Below are positions 16,348-25,066 of a stretch of DNA of 64,000 bases, one piece after another. The notes beneath the pieces are model-generated. The model did not search any database. It worked only from the letters and a program-made list of their open reading frames with translations, and was not told where the DNA came from. Each line of letters begins with the position of its first letter. The first letter of the stretch is position 1. The stretch is from JAUVKA01 sp964465145 (GTDB taxonomy: Bacteria; Bacteroidota; Bacteroidia; Bacteroidales; UBA12481): the NCBI GenBank assembly GCA_964465145.1, contig CAYXJR010000002.1:1-64000 (forward strand). Direction: 5' to 3'. The position numbers and the translations under genes are program-made.

Positions 16348-18549
16348 ATGGGCCAGGCAAATTCCTATGATTGTTACTCTGATTTTATCATTCGAACGCC
16401 TGTTTTCCCTTTGGATTCCTTAGGGGAAATACCTGCTCAGCTTGCTCTCCTACCGGAGTTTGTTATGAACCAATGGAAAAACCCAGTGGTTCAGGATGCA
16501 ATACAGATGGCCTCCCCTGCACTATTTGCACAATTGAATTCGGAGATCGGGCAGGGGAATCTTTCAACGCGATTATCAGGCTCATTCCTTCGCTATTTTA
16601 TCCGCATGTGTTATCGCAGCACCCCTTTTGGCCTGTTTGCCGGAGTTGCTGTCGGAAAAATAGGAGACCATACTGAAATCAAAATTAAAGAATGCAATGA
16701 GCATCTGCTGAAGTGCCGTTTGGATATGGAGTTCCTGGGAGCCCTGGTTTCAAAGTGGTCCGCGGATCTTGACATTCGTAAATCCTTATTGTTTGCTTCT
16801 AATAGCAGTATCTATAAAATCGGCAGAAAGTGGCGTTATATTGAGGTTTATTACCAGGGGGATGCCAGGAAAAGATACCGTATTGTAGCTGTTGACCATC
16901 ACCCTGTGCTGGAAGAGATACTAATGAATGCCCGTAATTTGAGAAGTTGGAATCACCTTTGTCAAAAGGTTGTTGAACAGGGATACCCTGAAAATGAAGC
17001 CGTAGAGTATTTAAATGAATTGGTAGATTCACAAATACTTATACCTGAATGGTATCCAAATTTAACGGGGCAGGAGTTTTCCACTAAACTGGTAGAAAAA
17101 CTGTCTCATCTGTCATCGGAGCATAATAGCCTGCAACAATACGTTCCACTAGTGGATAAGATCTCCATCATCAATAAGCCGGGTACCCTGAACCATCATA
17201 TAGGGGAAATTTTCAACATGGCTAAAGGTACCGGTGTAAATTTTAATCCTGCACATCTGATCCAGGGGGATTTGCAAATTGCCTGTGAGCATTCTGAGAT
17301 CAGCCGGGATCTATCGAATAAAGTATTATTGGGCATCAGGATTTTGAAGGCTCTTTCCCGTCGAAGTCCGCAAAACATCCTGGAAGAATTTAAAAAGTAT
17401 TTCACCGAAAGGTTTGACACGCGAGAGGTAGCATTGCCTCTTGTAATGGATGCTGAATATGGGATAGGGCTGAGTGGGCCAGCTGGCCAACAGATGACAG
17501 ATCCCAGCCCTGTCCTGGATGAGCTGGACTTCCCCGTAAAATTCGAGTCTGAAAGATCCAGGCCACCACACCCACTCCTGCTTGGCAAAATCAAAATTTC
17601 CAGGGAAACTGGTTCCGATTATATCGAACTGGATAAGAATGATATAAGGGGGTTGGGAATTCAAAAGGGCAGTTGGCCAGATCAGGTTTATGCAATGTGC
17701 CGACTGGCAGGAGAGCCTGACAAATGTTCGATAGTTTTTGTGCTGGCTTCAGATGGAAATCCGGCCCAGCTTATGGGACGGTTTGGCTTTCTGGAAATTG
17801 AAGGGAAACTAAATGTGCATGTGAGGGAAATGATCCGGGATGATATTGCCAATAATCCTGATCATTTGCTGGCTGAGATCGTTCATCTGCCTGAGGACAG
17901 GACGGGCAATATCTTGCAGAGGCCATCTTATTACGACTGGGAAATACCATATCTCGCCGGTCCTGGTAATGAGGCGGGGATTATTCATCCATATGAGATA
18001 ATGGTTTCAGTGGTTAACGACAAAGTAGTCTTGAATCATAAAATCCTAAAGAAACCCATTCTACCCCGTTTGACCAACGCTCATAACTATCGAAATCGGC
18101 AACTTCCCCTCTACCAGTTTTTGGCAGAATGTGCATACCAGGATTCTATGGGTGGTTTTTTCCCTGAATGGGGATACTTATCCGAGGAGTATGATTTTCT
18201 GCCGGGGATAAGATATGGGCAATTGGTCCTGAGCAAACCCAGGTGGAGGGTGAAAGTGGAGGAGGAACTTATAAAGACAGGACTTAAGGAAGTCTCTCTT
18301 TACGAGAGGATTTGTAAGTGGGCAAATAAAAATAATCTCCCTGAAAAGGTTATATGGACTGATGGAGACCAGGAGTTATTCATCGACTGGTCAAATATCA
18401 ATATTGTATTATCTGCTTGGGAATCTATGCGTAAAAGAACGTATATCATATTAAAGGACTTTTCCTTTGAAAGGGGTACTCCGGTTTTGAGTTCGGGTGG
18501 CGTGCACGCCAACCAGGTGCTATTGTCATTTCATAAATCTACAGGATGA
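16348..18549 (+). CDS. Lanthipeptide dehydratase LanB, glutamylation domain (split form)
   Basis: A 733-residue protein of the lantibiotic dehydratase N-terminal family, which in class I lanthipeptide and thiopeptide systems transfers glutamate from Glu-tRNA to Ser/Thr side chains of a precursor. The active-site segment FLRYFIRMCYRSTPFGLFAG (near 80-98) keeps the arginines and the TPFGLFAG block expected of a working domain. The elimination domain is encoded separately and overlaps the last four bases. The ATG at 16348 is preferred to a TTG two codons upstream. No LanC, protease or exporter is adjacent. An alternative is a peptide aminoacyl-tRNA ligase, but the partner gene argues for real dehydration. 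Confidence 0.85.
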   Translation: MGQANSYDCYSDFIIRTPVFPLDSLGEIPAQLALLPEFVMNQWKNPVVQDAIQMASPALFAQLNSEIGQGNLSTRLSGSFLRYFIRMCYRSTPFGLFAGVAVGKIGDHTEIKIKECNEHLLKCRLDMEFLGALVSKWSADLDIRKSLLFASNSSIYKIGRKWRYIEVYYQGDARKRYRIVAVDHHPVLEEILMNARNLRSWNHLCQKVVEQGYPENEAVEYLNELVDSQILIPEWYPNLTGQEFSTKLVEKLSHLSSEHNSLQQYVPLVDKISIINKPGTLNHHIGEIFNMAKGTGVNFNPAHLIQGDLQIACEHSEISRDLSNKVLLGIRILKALSRRSPQNILEEFKKYFTERFDTREVALPLVMDAEYGIGLSGPAGQQMTDPSPVLDELDFPVKFESERSRPPHPLLLGKIKISRETGSDYIELDKNDIRGLGIQKGSWPDQVYAMCRLAGEPDKCSIVFVLASDGNPAQLMGRFGFLEIEGKLNVHVREMIRDDIANNPDHLLAEIVHLPEDRTGNILQRPSYYDWEIPYLAGPGNEAGIIHPYEIMVSVVNDKVVLNHKILKKPILPRLTNAHNYRNRQLPLYQFLAECAYQDSMGGFFPEWGYLSEEYDFLPGIRYGQLVLSKPRWRVKVEEELIKTGLKEVSLYERICKWANKNNLPEKVIWTDGDQELFIDWSNINIVLSAWESMRKRTYIILKDFSFERGTPVLSSGGVHANQVLLSFHKSTG

Positions 18550-19421
18550 AAAGAGTATTTTTTCCGGGTGAAGAATGGCTGTACCTACGTCTTTATCTGG
18601 GACCTGAAACAGCTGAATATTGGCTGGCCAATATTCTCCCCTCCCTTTTGGCAGAATTGGAAAATCAGGGAATGGTAAAGAAATGTTTCTACCTGCGTTA
18701 CCTTGATCCGGCTTTTCATCTCCGCATCCGGTTTGAAATTATTAAGCCAGAGTTTTTCGGACCGGTGGTACAAATGTGCCAGGAGTATTCAAAAGACTTG
18801 TATGAGGAAAAGTTGATTTGGAAGGTGGAGATAGGAAGTTATGATCGGGAGCTGGAAAGATTCGGTAATGACTGGATTGAAGCCGCAGAGAACATATTCA
18901 CATTCGACACGAGGTTTTGGCTGAGCATATTACCGGAATTATACGATAATGATGAGGGGGAGAATAAGAGATGGCAGGTGGCTCTGCTGAGTGCTCATGG
19001 TATTTTAATTGATTTTGCCTTTCCAATAGAATCCCGGATTGAGCTTGTGACAAAAATGGTTGATACACTATCACATGAAATTGGTGGAGGGAAAAAGCTT
19101 CGATTACAGATTGATGAAAAGTTTCGAAAGAGCAGGAGCCAACTTGAAAACATATTGGTAGATTCCAAAGAGTTAAAACTGCCGGTTTTCATCAATGCTA
19201 TTAACAATCGTTCGGATTCGATTAAGAATATTCCAGCATTTGAAGAATCTGTTAAATCATGGGACTCCAAACTCAGGGAGACCAGAATAGCCGATCTTAT
19301 CCATCTAAGTTTGAACCGGGGCCTTCGTTCCAGGCACAGAATGCAGGAGTTGGTCCTATACAGTTTCCTGAAACAACTTTATGTATCCGCACGGGCGCGG
19401 TCTGTAACCAACCAGGGGTAG
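18546..19421 (+). CDS. Lanthipeptide dehydratase LanB, elimination domain (thiopeptide-type biosynthesis protein)
   Basis: A 291-residue protein of the SpaB C-terminal / thiopeptide-type biosynthesis family, which removes glutamate to give dehydroalanine or dehydrobutyrine. It opens with EEWLYLRLYLG and has the diagnostic CFYLRYLDPAFHLRIRFE block (Arg51, His58, Arg60). The C-terminal DLIHLSLNRGL supplies the conserved His253. Its ATG overlaps the stop of the glutamylation gene by four bases, so the two should be made together as a split LanB. A possible peptide substrate begins 14 bp after its stop codon. Confidence 0.85.
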   Translation: MKRVFFPGEEWLYLRLYLGPETAEYWLANILPSLLAELENQGMVKKCFYLRYLDPAFHLRIRFEIIKPEFFGPVVQMCQEYSKDLYEEKLIWKVEIGSYDRELERFGNDWIEAAENIFTFDTRFWLSILPELYDNDEGENKRWQVALLSAHGILIDFAFPIESRIELVTKMVDTLSHEIGGGKKLRLQIDEKFRKSRSQLENILVDSKELKLPVFINAINNRSDSIKNIPAFEESVKSWDSKLRETRIADLIHLSLNRGLRSRHRMQELVLYSFLKQLYVSARARSVTNQG

Positions 19422-19435
19422 AACGGGGTTCCTTT

Positions 19436-19528
19436 ATGATTTTTGTTCAGTTTCTGACAGGAGACAATCAGAGGCAGGGAAAATCCTCGGGATGCGGAAT
19501 ACGGGACTCTTCCTGCAGGAATCTCTAA
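19436..19528 (+). CDS. Possible 30-residue RiPP precursor
   Basis: A short frame starting 14 bases after the LanB elimination gene. The first 16 residues would form a leader (MIFVQFLTGDNQRQGK). The last 14, SSGCGIRDSSCRNL, contain four Ser and two Cys, the residues needed for dehydration and ring formation. It has no recognisable family leader motif, is shorter than most precursors, and its end overlaps the convergent lipoprotein gene. The call rests only on position and composition, and it may be chance. Confidence 0.2.
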   Translation: MIFVQFLTGDNQRQGKSSGCGIRDSSCRNL

Positions 19529-20454
19529 TTATAAATGAACTTCAACCTTTCCAGACGGGGCAGGAAAGATAAGCTGTCAAGAAATTGCCTGTCAGGCATA
19601 TAACTATAAATACCGCCATAAGCCCGACTGCCGACAAAACCAATAGCTCCTGTGACATTTGAAAATGGTGTTCCGATAAGGTCAAAAACTAAATCTTTCT
19701 GAGCATTGTATTGGCTTAATCGATAATCACCCCCATTAGCCAGAATGTCGACAGAGATAACCCTCCGTCCCAGTACATGATAATCATCCTTTATCCAATA
19801 AAGCATGTACTCAAACCAATCGTTCGGCCAAAGAATAAAATCGTTGTTTTTCCTTGTCCAGTCCAGTTTGCACGTATCCAGCCCATTCTCCGTTATCTCA
19901 AGGTACCAGAGCCTTACGGTGGTTTCAGATAATCCTGCACCATCCCAGAATATTCTGTCTGGAGTATTTGCGTAGAAATCAAGTATTTTTTTTCTTCCCG
20001 GTTCAGGATAATAAAAATAAGGTTTCCCCCGAACATTAATTGTGGTGGCCACATATCGGTCTAACTCAGGTATTTCAATTCTCAACCCTATCTTTCCGGG
20101 CTTGATTGGATGTTCTGTTTTATAAAGTGGAAAAGGTTTTGCAGGAAAAATTCCGGGATCCCTCTCCAGTTCATTTGTAAGTTCAAGTTGAATAGTTTCA
20201 GCTATATAATCATTTTGATAAAGGTCGAAAAAAACATTGGCTTCCCTGAAGTATAAGGAATCCGGATTATTGATCATTTCGTCTAGATGTGTTCCGGAAA
20301 ATGTTTTTCCAAGGCGTACATAGTGGACGCTGTCTTCAAAATTAAGCAGGCAGTGGACCACCGGCCAGCAATAATCCGCTATAGGATTCTCAACCTCCTG
20401 GCTGCAAGAAGAAAACAGAACTATTGTTAATATGGGGATTATTATTTTCTGCAT
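19525..20454 (-). CDS. Bacteroidota lipoprotein, DUF4249-like
   Basis: A 309-residue lipoprotein of unknown function. The N-terminus MQKIIIPILTIVLFSSCSQ is an SPII signal with lipobox FSSC. The mature part starts with PVVHCLLNFEDSVHYVRLGK, which resembles the beginning of DUF4249-type surface lipoproteins. The remainder looks beta-rich and aromatic, suggesting an outer-membrane-attached beta sandwich. It begins four bases after the stop of the FISUMP lipoprotein gene, so the two form an operon and may act together at the cell surface. The family assignment is weak. Confidence 0.7.
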   Translation of the reverse strand: MQKIIIPILTIVLFSSCSQEVENPIADYCWPVVHCLLNFEDSVHYVRLGKTFSGTHLDEMINNPDSLYFREANVFFDLYQNDYIAETIQLELTNELERDPGIFPAKPFPLYKTEHPIKPGKIGLRIEIPELDRYVATTINVRGKPYFYYPEPGRKKILDFYANTPDRIFWDGAGLSETTVRLWYLEITENGLDTCKLDWTRKNNDFILWPNDWFEYMLYWIKDDYHVLGRRVISVDILANGGDYRLSQYNAQKDLVFDLIGTPFSNVTGAIGFVGSRAYGGIYSYMPDRQFLDSLSFLPRLERLKFIYN

Positions 20455-20458
20455 ATTT

Positions 20459-21451
20459 TCAATCTCTCTTTATACATCTAACCGGGGCAATGCCCATATA
20501 TTTTCTCATGCTATCATTGGCATATTGTATGGTATAAATATTTCCTCTGTTTTCAATGGTTTGAGAAGTGGCGATATAGGGAATAATCCGGTTGGGCCCG
20601 TTAAGATAGCCCTTGTAGAAATCCCTGGTAAAATAGATCCAATCCTCGGTGCTTTGGGAGAAATCTTCAGGATCCCACTCCTGCCACCTTGGATGAATCC
20701 CCATTCTTGAAAGATTTAAGTTTGAAAATCCTCCCTGGGCAAAATATCTCAAAGGCCTCCTGTATGCCTCAGTTATTAATCTCCAATCATCACTTGTGGG
20801 TACTTCCCATCCGGGCGGACAGATCCCATTTACTGAACTTGTATCGTGATTCATCATCTCCATCCAGTCATAATAGGTATAAAATCCGCCCTGATTGCCT
20901 TTAAGGGCGGGATCATCGAGAAAGCAATACTTTTCAACCTCTTCATCATTTTTTACCGTATCTGTAACAGGTATTAACTTGCCATAATTCAGGTTTTCTG
21001 CCATCCAGCTGAGCCCTGATATCCTTACAGTTTTATAAAACCGGCCATCCCGGGGATCGACAAAGTGTGATGTATCCGTTATTGACCCATAGGTTTCAAG
21101 CTGAACAGAATCAATACTGGTTTGTCCGAACCTATCGGCAACCTGAAGTTTTACAATATGAACCCCTGTGTCGCGAAAAACATGAACCCATTCCGGATGA
21201 TTTGTATATGGAGTATCCCAAATGCCATCGTTATTCAAATCCCACCGAAAATCGATTATTCCCCACATTCCATCCGCATCATGGCTGCCAGCTCCGGTCA
21301 AAACAAACCATGTTGTGGAATCAGCAAACTGAGGTGTCACATTCAATTTTATTGTCGGCGGTTCAAAATCCCCTGGCGGCGAGTGATAATAATCCTTCTT
21401 ACATGCTACAAATGAGACACAAATGATAATTATTAAAAGCTTCAATTTCAT
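20459..21451 (-). CDS. Lipoprotein with PKD-like and FISUMP domains
   Basis: A 330-residue lipoprotein. The frame reaches 21499, but MKLKLLIIIICVSFVACKKD (ATG 21451) is a clean SPII signal with lipobox FVAC. A PKD-like domain follows (about 30-130: AGSHDADGMWGIIDFRWDLN, HIVKLQVADRFG). A FISUMP (Fibrobacter succinogenes major paralogous) domain covers about 145-330, seen in GLSWMAENLNYG, GGFYTYYDW and CPPGWEVPTSDDW. Such proteins are surface-attached; their ligands are unknown. It is transcribed with the DUF4249-like gene. Confidence 0.85.
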   Translation of the reverse strand: MKLKLLIIIICVSFVACKKDYYHSPPGDFEPPTIKLNVTPQFADSTTWFVLTGAGSHDADGMWGIIDFRWDLNNDGIWDTPYTNHPEWVHVFRDTGVHIVKLQVADRFGQTSIDSVQLETYGSITDTSHFVDPRDGRFYKTVRISGLSWMAENLNYGKLIPVTDTVKNDEEVEKYCFLDDPALKGNQGGFYTYYDWMEMMNHDTSSVNGICPPGWEVPTSDDWRLITEAYRRPLRYFAQGGFSNLNLSRMGIHPRWQEWDPEDFSQSTEDWIYFTRDFYKGYLNGPNRIIPYIATSQTIENRGNIYTIQYANDSMRKYMGIAPVRCIKRD

Positions 21452-21523
21452 GGTTTGGGTTAGGTCAATTCCAGTAAAATTGATTAATGTGGGGGGCACT
21501 GCTAAGATAGTAAAAAGGATCAG

Positions 21524-22831
21524 TTAACCGTTAATAATGGGTTTAAATATTGCCCGCTTTGCCAGCATGGTTTGGCTAACACCACGTGCAACAAGGAAAA
21601 GGATCAGGGCCAACCACAAGCCATGGTTGCCCATGACGTTTCTGGTTATGAAAAAAACAGGAACAAAAACAAAAAAGGCGGCAATAATCATTGTATTACG
21701 CATGCCCTTAGATGCTGTGGCCCCAATGTAGATACCATCCCAGAGGAAAGAGGGAAATCCGGCCAGAGGGATGAAAAGTATCCAGACCAGGTAGGGTTTG
21801 CTGGCTTCAATTATCCCAGCATTATCAGTAAGAAGAAAAAGAATCTGATCCCCGAGAAAGGCATATGTAATAGTAAATGGTATGCTGATGTAAAGGCCCC
21901 ATAGGAATAAAAGACGAATGGTCTTTTTCAGCAATACAATATTTCTGGCTCCTGCGTAACGACCTGCCAGGGCCTCAGCGGCATAGGCAAATCCATCCAC
22001 AAAAAAGGAGAAAAGCATGAAGAATTGCAGTAACAATGTGTTGACAGCAAGGATAGTATCGTCGGTGGCAGCCGATTGACTTGTAAAGAAAGTAAAGACA
22101 AAAATGAGGCAAAGAGTGCGAATAAAGATGTCGCGGTTTACCATGAAGAATCTTTTTAGAGCATGGATTTGAAAAAGGGCCTGCCTCGACCAGTATTTTA
22201 GTAATCGGCGATAAAAGCGGAAAAAGAGAAATATACCCATTACAAGTCCTGAATATTGAGCCAGAACTGTTCCCCAGGCAACCCCATCTGATTTCATTCC
22301 CAAACCATAGACGAAATATAGATTGAACACAAGATTTAGTGCATTAACCAGAATAGCGATGATCATTGGGAATTTGGTGTTCTGCATGCCGATGAACCAA
22401 CCGGTAAGGGCAAACAGTCCCAATGTAGCAGGGGCCGCTAAGATCCGTATTGAATAGTATTCCCGGGCCAGCGCTTCCACTTCCGGACTTCCGTTTATAA
22501 AACGAAATGAAACCCAGCCGATGGGCCCCATCAGAATGATTAGTAATGCTGCCCCACCAAGAGCCACCAGAACTGCCCTCCCCAATAAATTCATGACTTC
22601 ATGGAGATTCCTTTGTCCAAATGCCTGGGCTGTGAATCCGGAAGTACCCATCCTCAAAAACCCGAATCCCCAATACAATACATTAAAAATCAACCCTCCA
22701 ACCGCTATTGCCCCAATATATACTTCCGAATCCAGGTGCCCCAATATTGCCAGGTCAACCATTCCAACCAGGGGTATGGTGATGTTGCTGATAATGTTAG
22801 GGACCGCGAGGCGGAGTATTTTCTTGTTCAT
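21524..22831 (-). CDS. MATE-family efflux transporter
   Basis: A 435-residue, twelve-helix MATE transporter of the DinF-like branch that should export cationic or aromatic compounds using an ion gradient. It begins NKKILRLAVPNIISNITIPL, followed by VDLAILGHL, the usual first-helix segment of MATE proteins. A longer TTG start at 22840 is possible, but it lies inside a candidate -7 promoter box, so ATG 22831 is preferred. The transcript may be leaderless. Substrate unknown. It is separate from the lipoprotein pair downstream. Confidence 0.9.
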   Translation of the reverse strand: MNKKILRLAVPNIISNITIPLVGMVDLAILGHLDSEVYIGAIAVGGLIFNVLYWGFGFLRMGTSGFTAQAFGQRNLHEVMNLLGRAVLVALGGAALLIILMGPIGWVSFRFINGSPEVEALAREYYSIRILAAPATLGLFALTGWFIGMQNTKFPMIIAILVNALNLVFNLYFVYGLGMKSDGVAWGTVLAQYSGLVMGIFLFFRFYRRLLKYWSRQALFQIHALKRFFMVNRDIFIRTLCLIFVFTFFTSQSAATDDTILAVNTLLLQFFMLFSFFVDGFAYAAEALAGRYAGARNIVLLKKTIRLLFLWGLYISIPFTITYAFLGDQILFLLTDNAGIIEASKPYLVWILFIPLAGFPSFLWDGIYIGATASKGMRNTMIIAAFFVFVPVFFITRNVMGNHGLWLALILFLVARGVSQTMLAKRAIFKPIING

Positions 22832-22837
22832 AGGGAT

Positions 22838-22845
22838 CAAAAATA
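22838..22845 (-). promoter_or_regulatory. Candidate -7 promoter box of the MATE gene
   Basis: On the minus strand, TATTTTTG (22845 to 22838) matches TAnnTTTG and ends six bases before the ATG at 22831. Transcription would begin at about the start codon, giving a leaderless mRNA. No good -33 element is visible. Confidence 0.35.
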
Positions 22846-22992
22846 ACTAATTTCACTCGGCTTCGCCTCGCTGTTAATTTAGGTGATTTTCGTCACCCGT
22901 CACCCTTCATCCGCCACTTTCCAATAAACCTTTTTCATCCTCTATTGTTATTTAGATAGAATATAAATAAACAAAATTAGAGGAATAATAAA

Positions 22993-23142
22993 ATGTCATT
23001 TGAATTACCAAAATTACAATACGATTATGCTGCTTTAGAGCCGCATATTGATGCACGTACGACGGAGATCCATCATAGCAAGCACCATTCTGGATATACA
23101 AATAATCTTAATGCTGCAGTTGCTGAACGATTCACAGGTTAA
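22993..23142 (+). pseudogene. Internally deleted Fe/Mn superoxide dismutase (copy 1)
   Basis: A 49-codon frame whose first 44 residues are a clear Fe/Mn superoxide dismutase N-terminus: MSFELPKLQYDYAALEPHID, then EIHHSKHHSGYTNNLNAAV with the first metal-ligand His. A normal enzyme has about 200 residues. The last six, AERFTG and stop, resemble a SOD C-terminus (VNW..VAERF type), which suggests an in-frame internal deletion rather than simple truncation. The other three metal ligands are gone, so it cannot be active. A similar event is seen at 28450-28749. Confidence 0.8.
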
Positions 23143-23173
23143 AAACTACGTTTAATTATCTGGTTGCCAACAA

Positions 23174-23194
23174 CCCGGGGGGCAAGCCCCCGGG
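23174..23194. repeat. GC-rich hairpin between the SOD remnant and the methyltransferase operon
   Basis: CCCGGGGG (23174-23181) pairs with CCCCCGGG (23187-23194) over a five-base loop. No T run follows on either strand. It may be a short palindromic intergenic repeat or weak terminator at the end of the minus-strand methyltransferase operon. Nearby short repeats of CGTCACC occur at about 22899-22912 and 23236-23252. Confidence 0.5.
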
Positions 23195-23232
23195 CTACGG
23201 TCACCTATCACAACCTATCGTAACCCTTTTCG

Positions 23233-24120
23233 TCACCGGTCACCCGTCACTCTCTTTATCGCTTTGATATGTTCCGGAGTCGTTCCGCAACACCCGCCGA
23301 TCATATTTGCACCTGCTAAGATTAGATCTGCAACATAAGAGGATGTTATCTCTGGTGTTTCACTGAAAACGTTTTTCCCTTCATGAAGATGGGGAAGGCC
23401 AGCGTTAGCATGTACTAGGATAGGTATTTCCTGGTCAATTTTCCGGATGGCTTCCACAATGGGAATCATGTTCTTCATTCCGTTACCGCAATTGGTGCCC
23501 AGGATATCGGCACCGGCAGTTTTTAATTCTGTTACCATTTGTTCCGGACTGACGCCCATCATGGTGCGAAATTCTCCAGTAAGGGTTTTGTCAAATGTCA
23601 TGGTGCAAATCACCTCAAGATTGGTGTTTTCCTTGCTGGCCCTGATCGCCAGAATGGCTTCATCCAGGGCAGTCATGGTTTCGATGCAGATTGCGTCAGC
23701 ACCACCTGCTTCCAGGGCTGTGACCTGCTCGGTAAATGCCTTATAAAGCTCATCTTCAGTAACATCACCCAACATAAGAATGACTCCTGTGGGGCCAACT
23801 GATCCAAGAACAATGACTGAATCTCCAGCTGCAATCCGTGATATCTCAGCGGCTTTCTTATTTATCTCATAAGTCTGATCAGCCAATCCATAATGCTCTA
23901 GCTTAAAGCGGCTGCCTCCGAAACTATTTGTCTCTATCATATCTGAACCTGCGGCCACGTAAGCAGTCGCAACTTCTTTTACCCTATCGGGATGAGTCAG
24001 GTTCCAGCTTTCAGGACAAGCACCTGGTTCCAAACCTCTTTCCTGGAGCAGGGTTCCCCAGGCACCATCGCTGACGATAATTTTCTTTTGTTTTAGTTGA
24101 TCAAGAATTTTCTTAGCCAT
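23233..24120 (-). CDS. Homocysteine S-methyltransferase (stand-alone, MetH N-domain type)
   Basis: A 295-residue TIM-barrel methyltransferase like the N-terminal domain of cobalamin-dependent methionine synthase; it should move a methyl group onto homocysteine. Features: VSDGAWGTLLQERGL at the start, ETNSFGGSRFKL, and the zinc ligands in ILGTNCGNG and in the paired cysteines of MIGGCCGTTPEH. It overlaps the preceding G3E GTPase gene by eight bases and is the last gene of the corrinoid operon. The methyl donor is therefore probably the corrinoid protein encoded at 26670-27344, making methionine (inference). No folate-binding domain is encoded here. Confidence 0.88.
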   Translation of the reverse strand: MAKKILDQLKQKKIIVSDGAWGTLLQERGLEPGACPESWNLTHPDRVKEVATAYVAAGSDMIETNSFGGSRFKLEHYGLADQTYEINKKAAEISRIAAGDSVIVLGSVGPTGVILMLGDVTEDELYKAFTEQVTALEAGGADAICIETMTALDEAILAIRASKENTNLEVICTMTFDKTLTGEFRTMMGVSPEQMVTELKTAGADILGTNCGNGMKNMIPIVEAIRKIDQEIPILVHANAGLPHLHEGKNVFSETPEITSSYVADLILAGANMIGGCCGTTPEHIKAIKRVTGDR

Positions 24121-25066
24121 TTTTTCCTGATTTTAGAAATTCTTTGGTAATTGGTCCTGGTCGAATACCGGGACCAATGAGGATGAGTTCTGTGGGGCCG
24201 CTCCAATGATCTGTATTATTAATCACCAGATGGTCAAAAACACTTTGTACCAATAAGTACTTTCCCCCAGCACAACGGACATAACCTTTTATCCGAAAAA
24301 TAGTATCAATATTTTCCTGGTGGAACTGTCGAATAGCTTGCTCAGTATATGTCTTCTGGGTGCGAATCACGCAGGAGCCAATGTCTGGGCGGGGAAGAGA
24401 ATCTGTTTTTTGCTGTAGAGACAATTCCACACCTTGTCGTACCTGAATATCCAGTCCCTTGAAAAGCTCATTTTTAAGATCGGCGAAAAGGCCATTTTGT
24501 GTGGGATACTGTTGGGCAAATGGATTCCATTGATTCAATTGATCAATGAGCTTCTGGTTGGGAGAAGCAAGGTCAATTTTATTGAGAAGGATGATATCAG
24601 CAATCTGGATTTGGTGGCGAATACGTTGGATATACTTGTGAAATTTTCCAAAATTAACACAATCCACTACGGTCCAGACCCCACCCAAAAAGAGGTATTT
24701 CGATACCTGCGGAGCCTGCATAACCTGGGCCAGGGATACTGGATCGGCCAAACCAGTTGCTTCGAGGAAAACGGCTTCAGGGCGGTAGTTTAGGATGAAC
24801 TCAGCCAGTTGGTCGATGAAACTGTCGAGCAAACAGGCGCAGAACACCGATCCATTGTTAATCTCGAGAATATCAAAAGGGACTCCGGATGCCTGTAATT
24901 CAACAGAATCAACCTTACCTGGGGCAAATTCATTTTGGATAATAGCAATTTTTCTCGATGAACCGATTTCCCCGAGGATCTGGTTAAGTAAACTTGTTTT
25001 TCCGCTTCCCAGAAATCCTGTTACCAGGATTAAAGGGATTTTTTTTACAGGAGTGCTTTGATCCAT
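24113..25066 (-). CDS. CobW/G3E-family GTPase
   Basis: A 317-residue G3E GTPase. The P-loop is in VTGFLGSGKTSLLN (near 15-28), the base-recognition motif in LLNKIDLA, and a shortened metal-binding Cys motif in SVFCACLL (Cys76, Cys78; relatives usually have GCxCC). A C-terminal CobW-like domain follows, with FRIKGYVRCAGGKYLLVQS. G3E proteins deliver metals (Zn, Co, Ni) or guard cobalamin enzymes. Here the gene overlaps both neighbours (22 bp with the UroD fusion, 8 bp with the methyltransferase). It may load zinc into the methyltransferases or help maintain the corrinoid; which one cannot be told from sequence. Confidence 0.85.
   Translation of the reverse strand: MDQSTPVKKIPLILVTGFLGSGKTSLLNQILGEIGSSRKIAIIQNEFAPGKVDSVELQASGVPFDILEINNGSVFCACLLDSFIDQLAEFILNYRPEAVFLEATGLADPVSLAQVMQAPQVSKYLFLGGVWTVVDCVNFGKFHKYIQRIRHQIQIADIILLNKIDLASPNQKLIDQLNQWNPFAQQYPTQNGLFADLKNELFKGLDIQVRQGVELSLQQKTDSLPRPDIGSCVIRTQKTYTEQAIRQFHQENIDTIFRIKGYVRCAGGKYLLVQSVFDHLVINNTDHWSGPTELILIGPGIRPGPITKEFLKSGKNG

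Noticed and set aside
19259..19528. 89-codon frame at the end of the LanB elimination gene
   Set aside because: Its first two thirds lie inside the dehydratase gene in a different frame; only the last 30 codons, from 19436, are considered.
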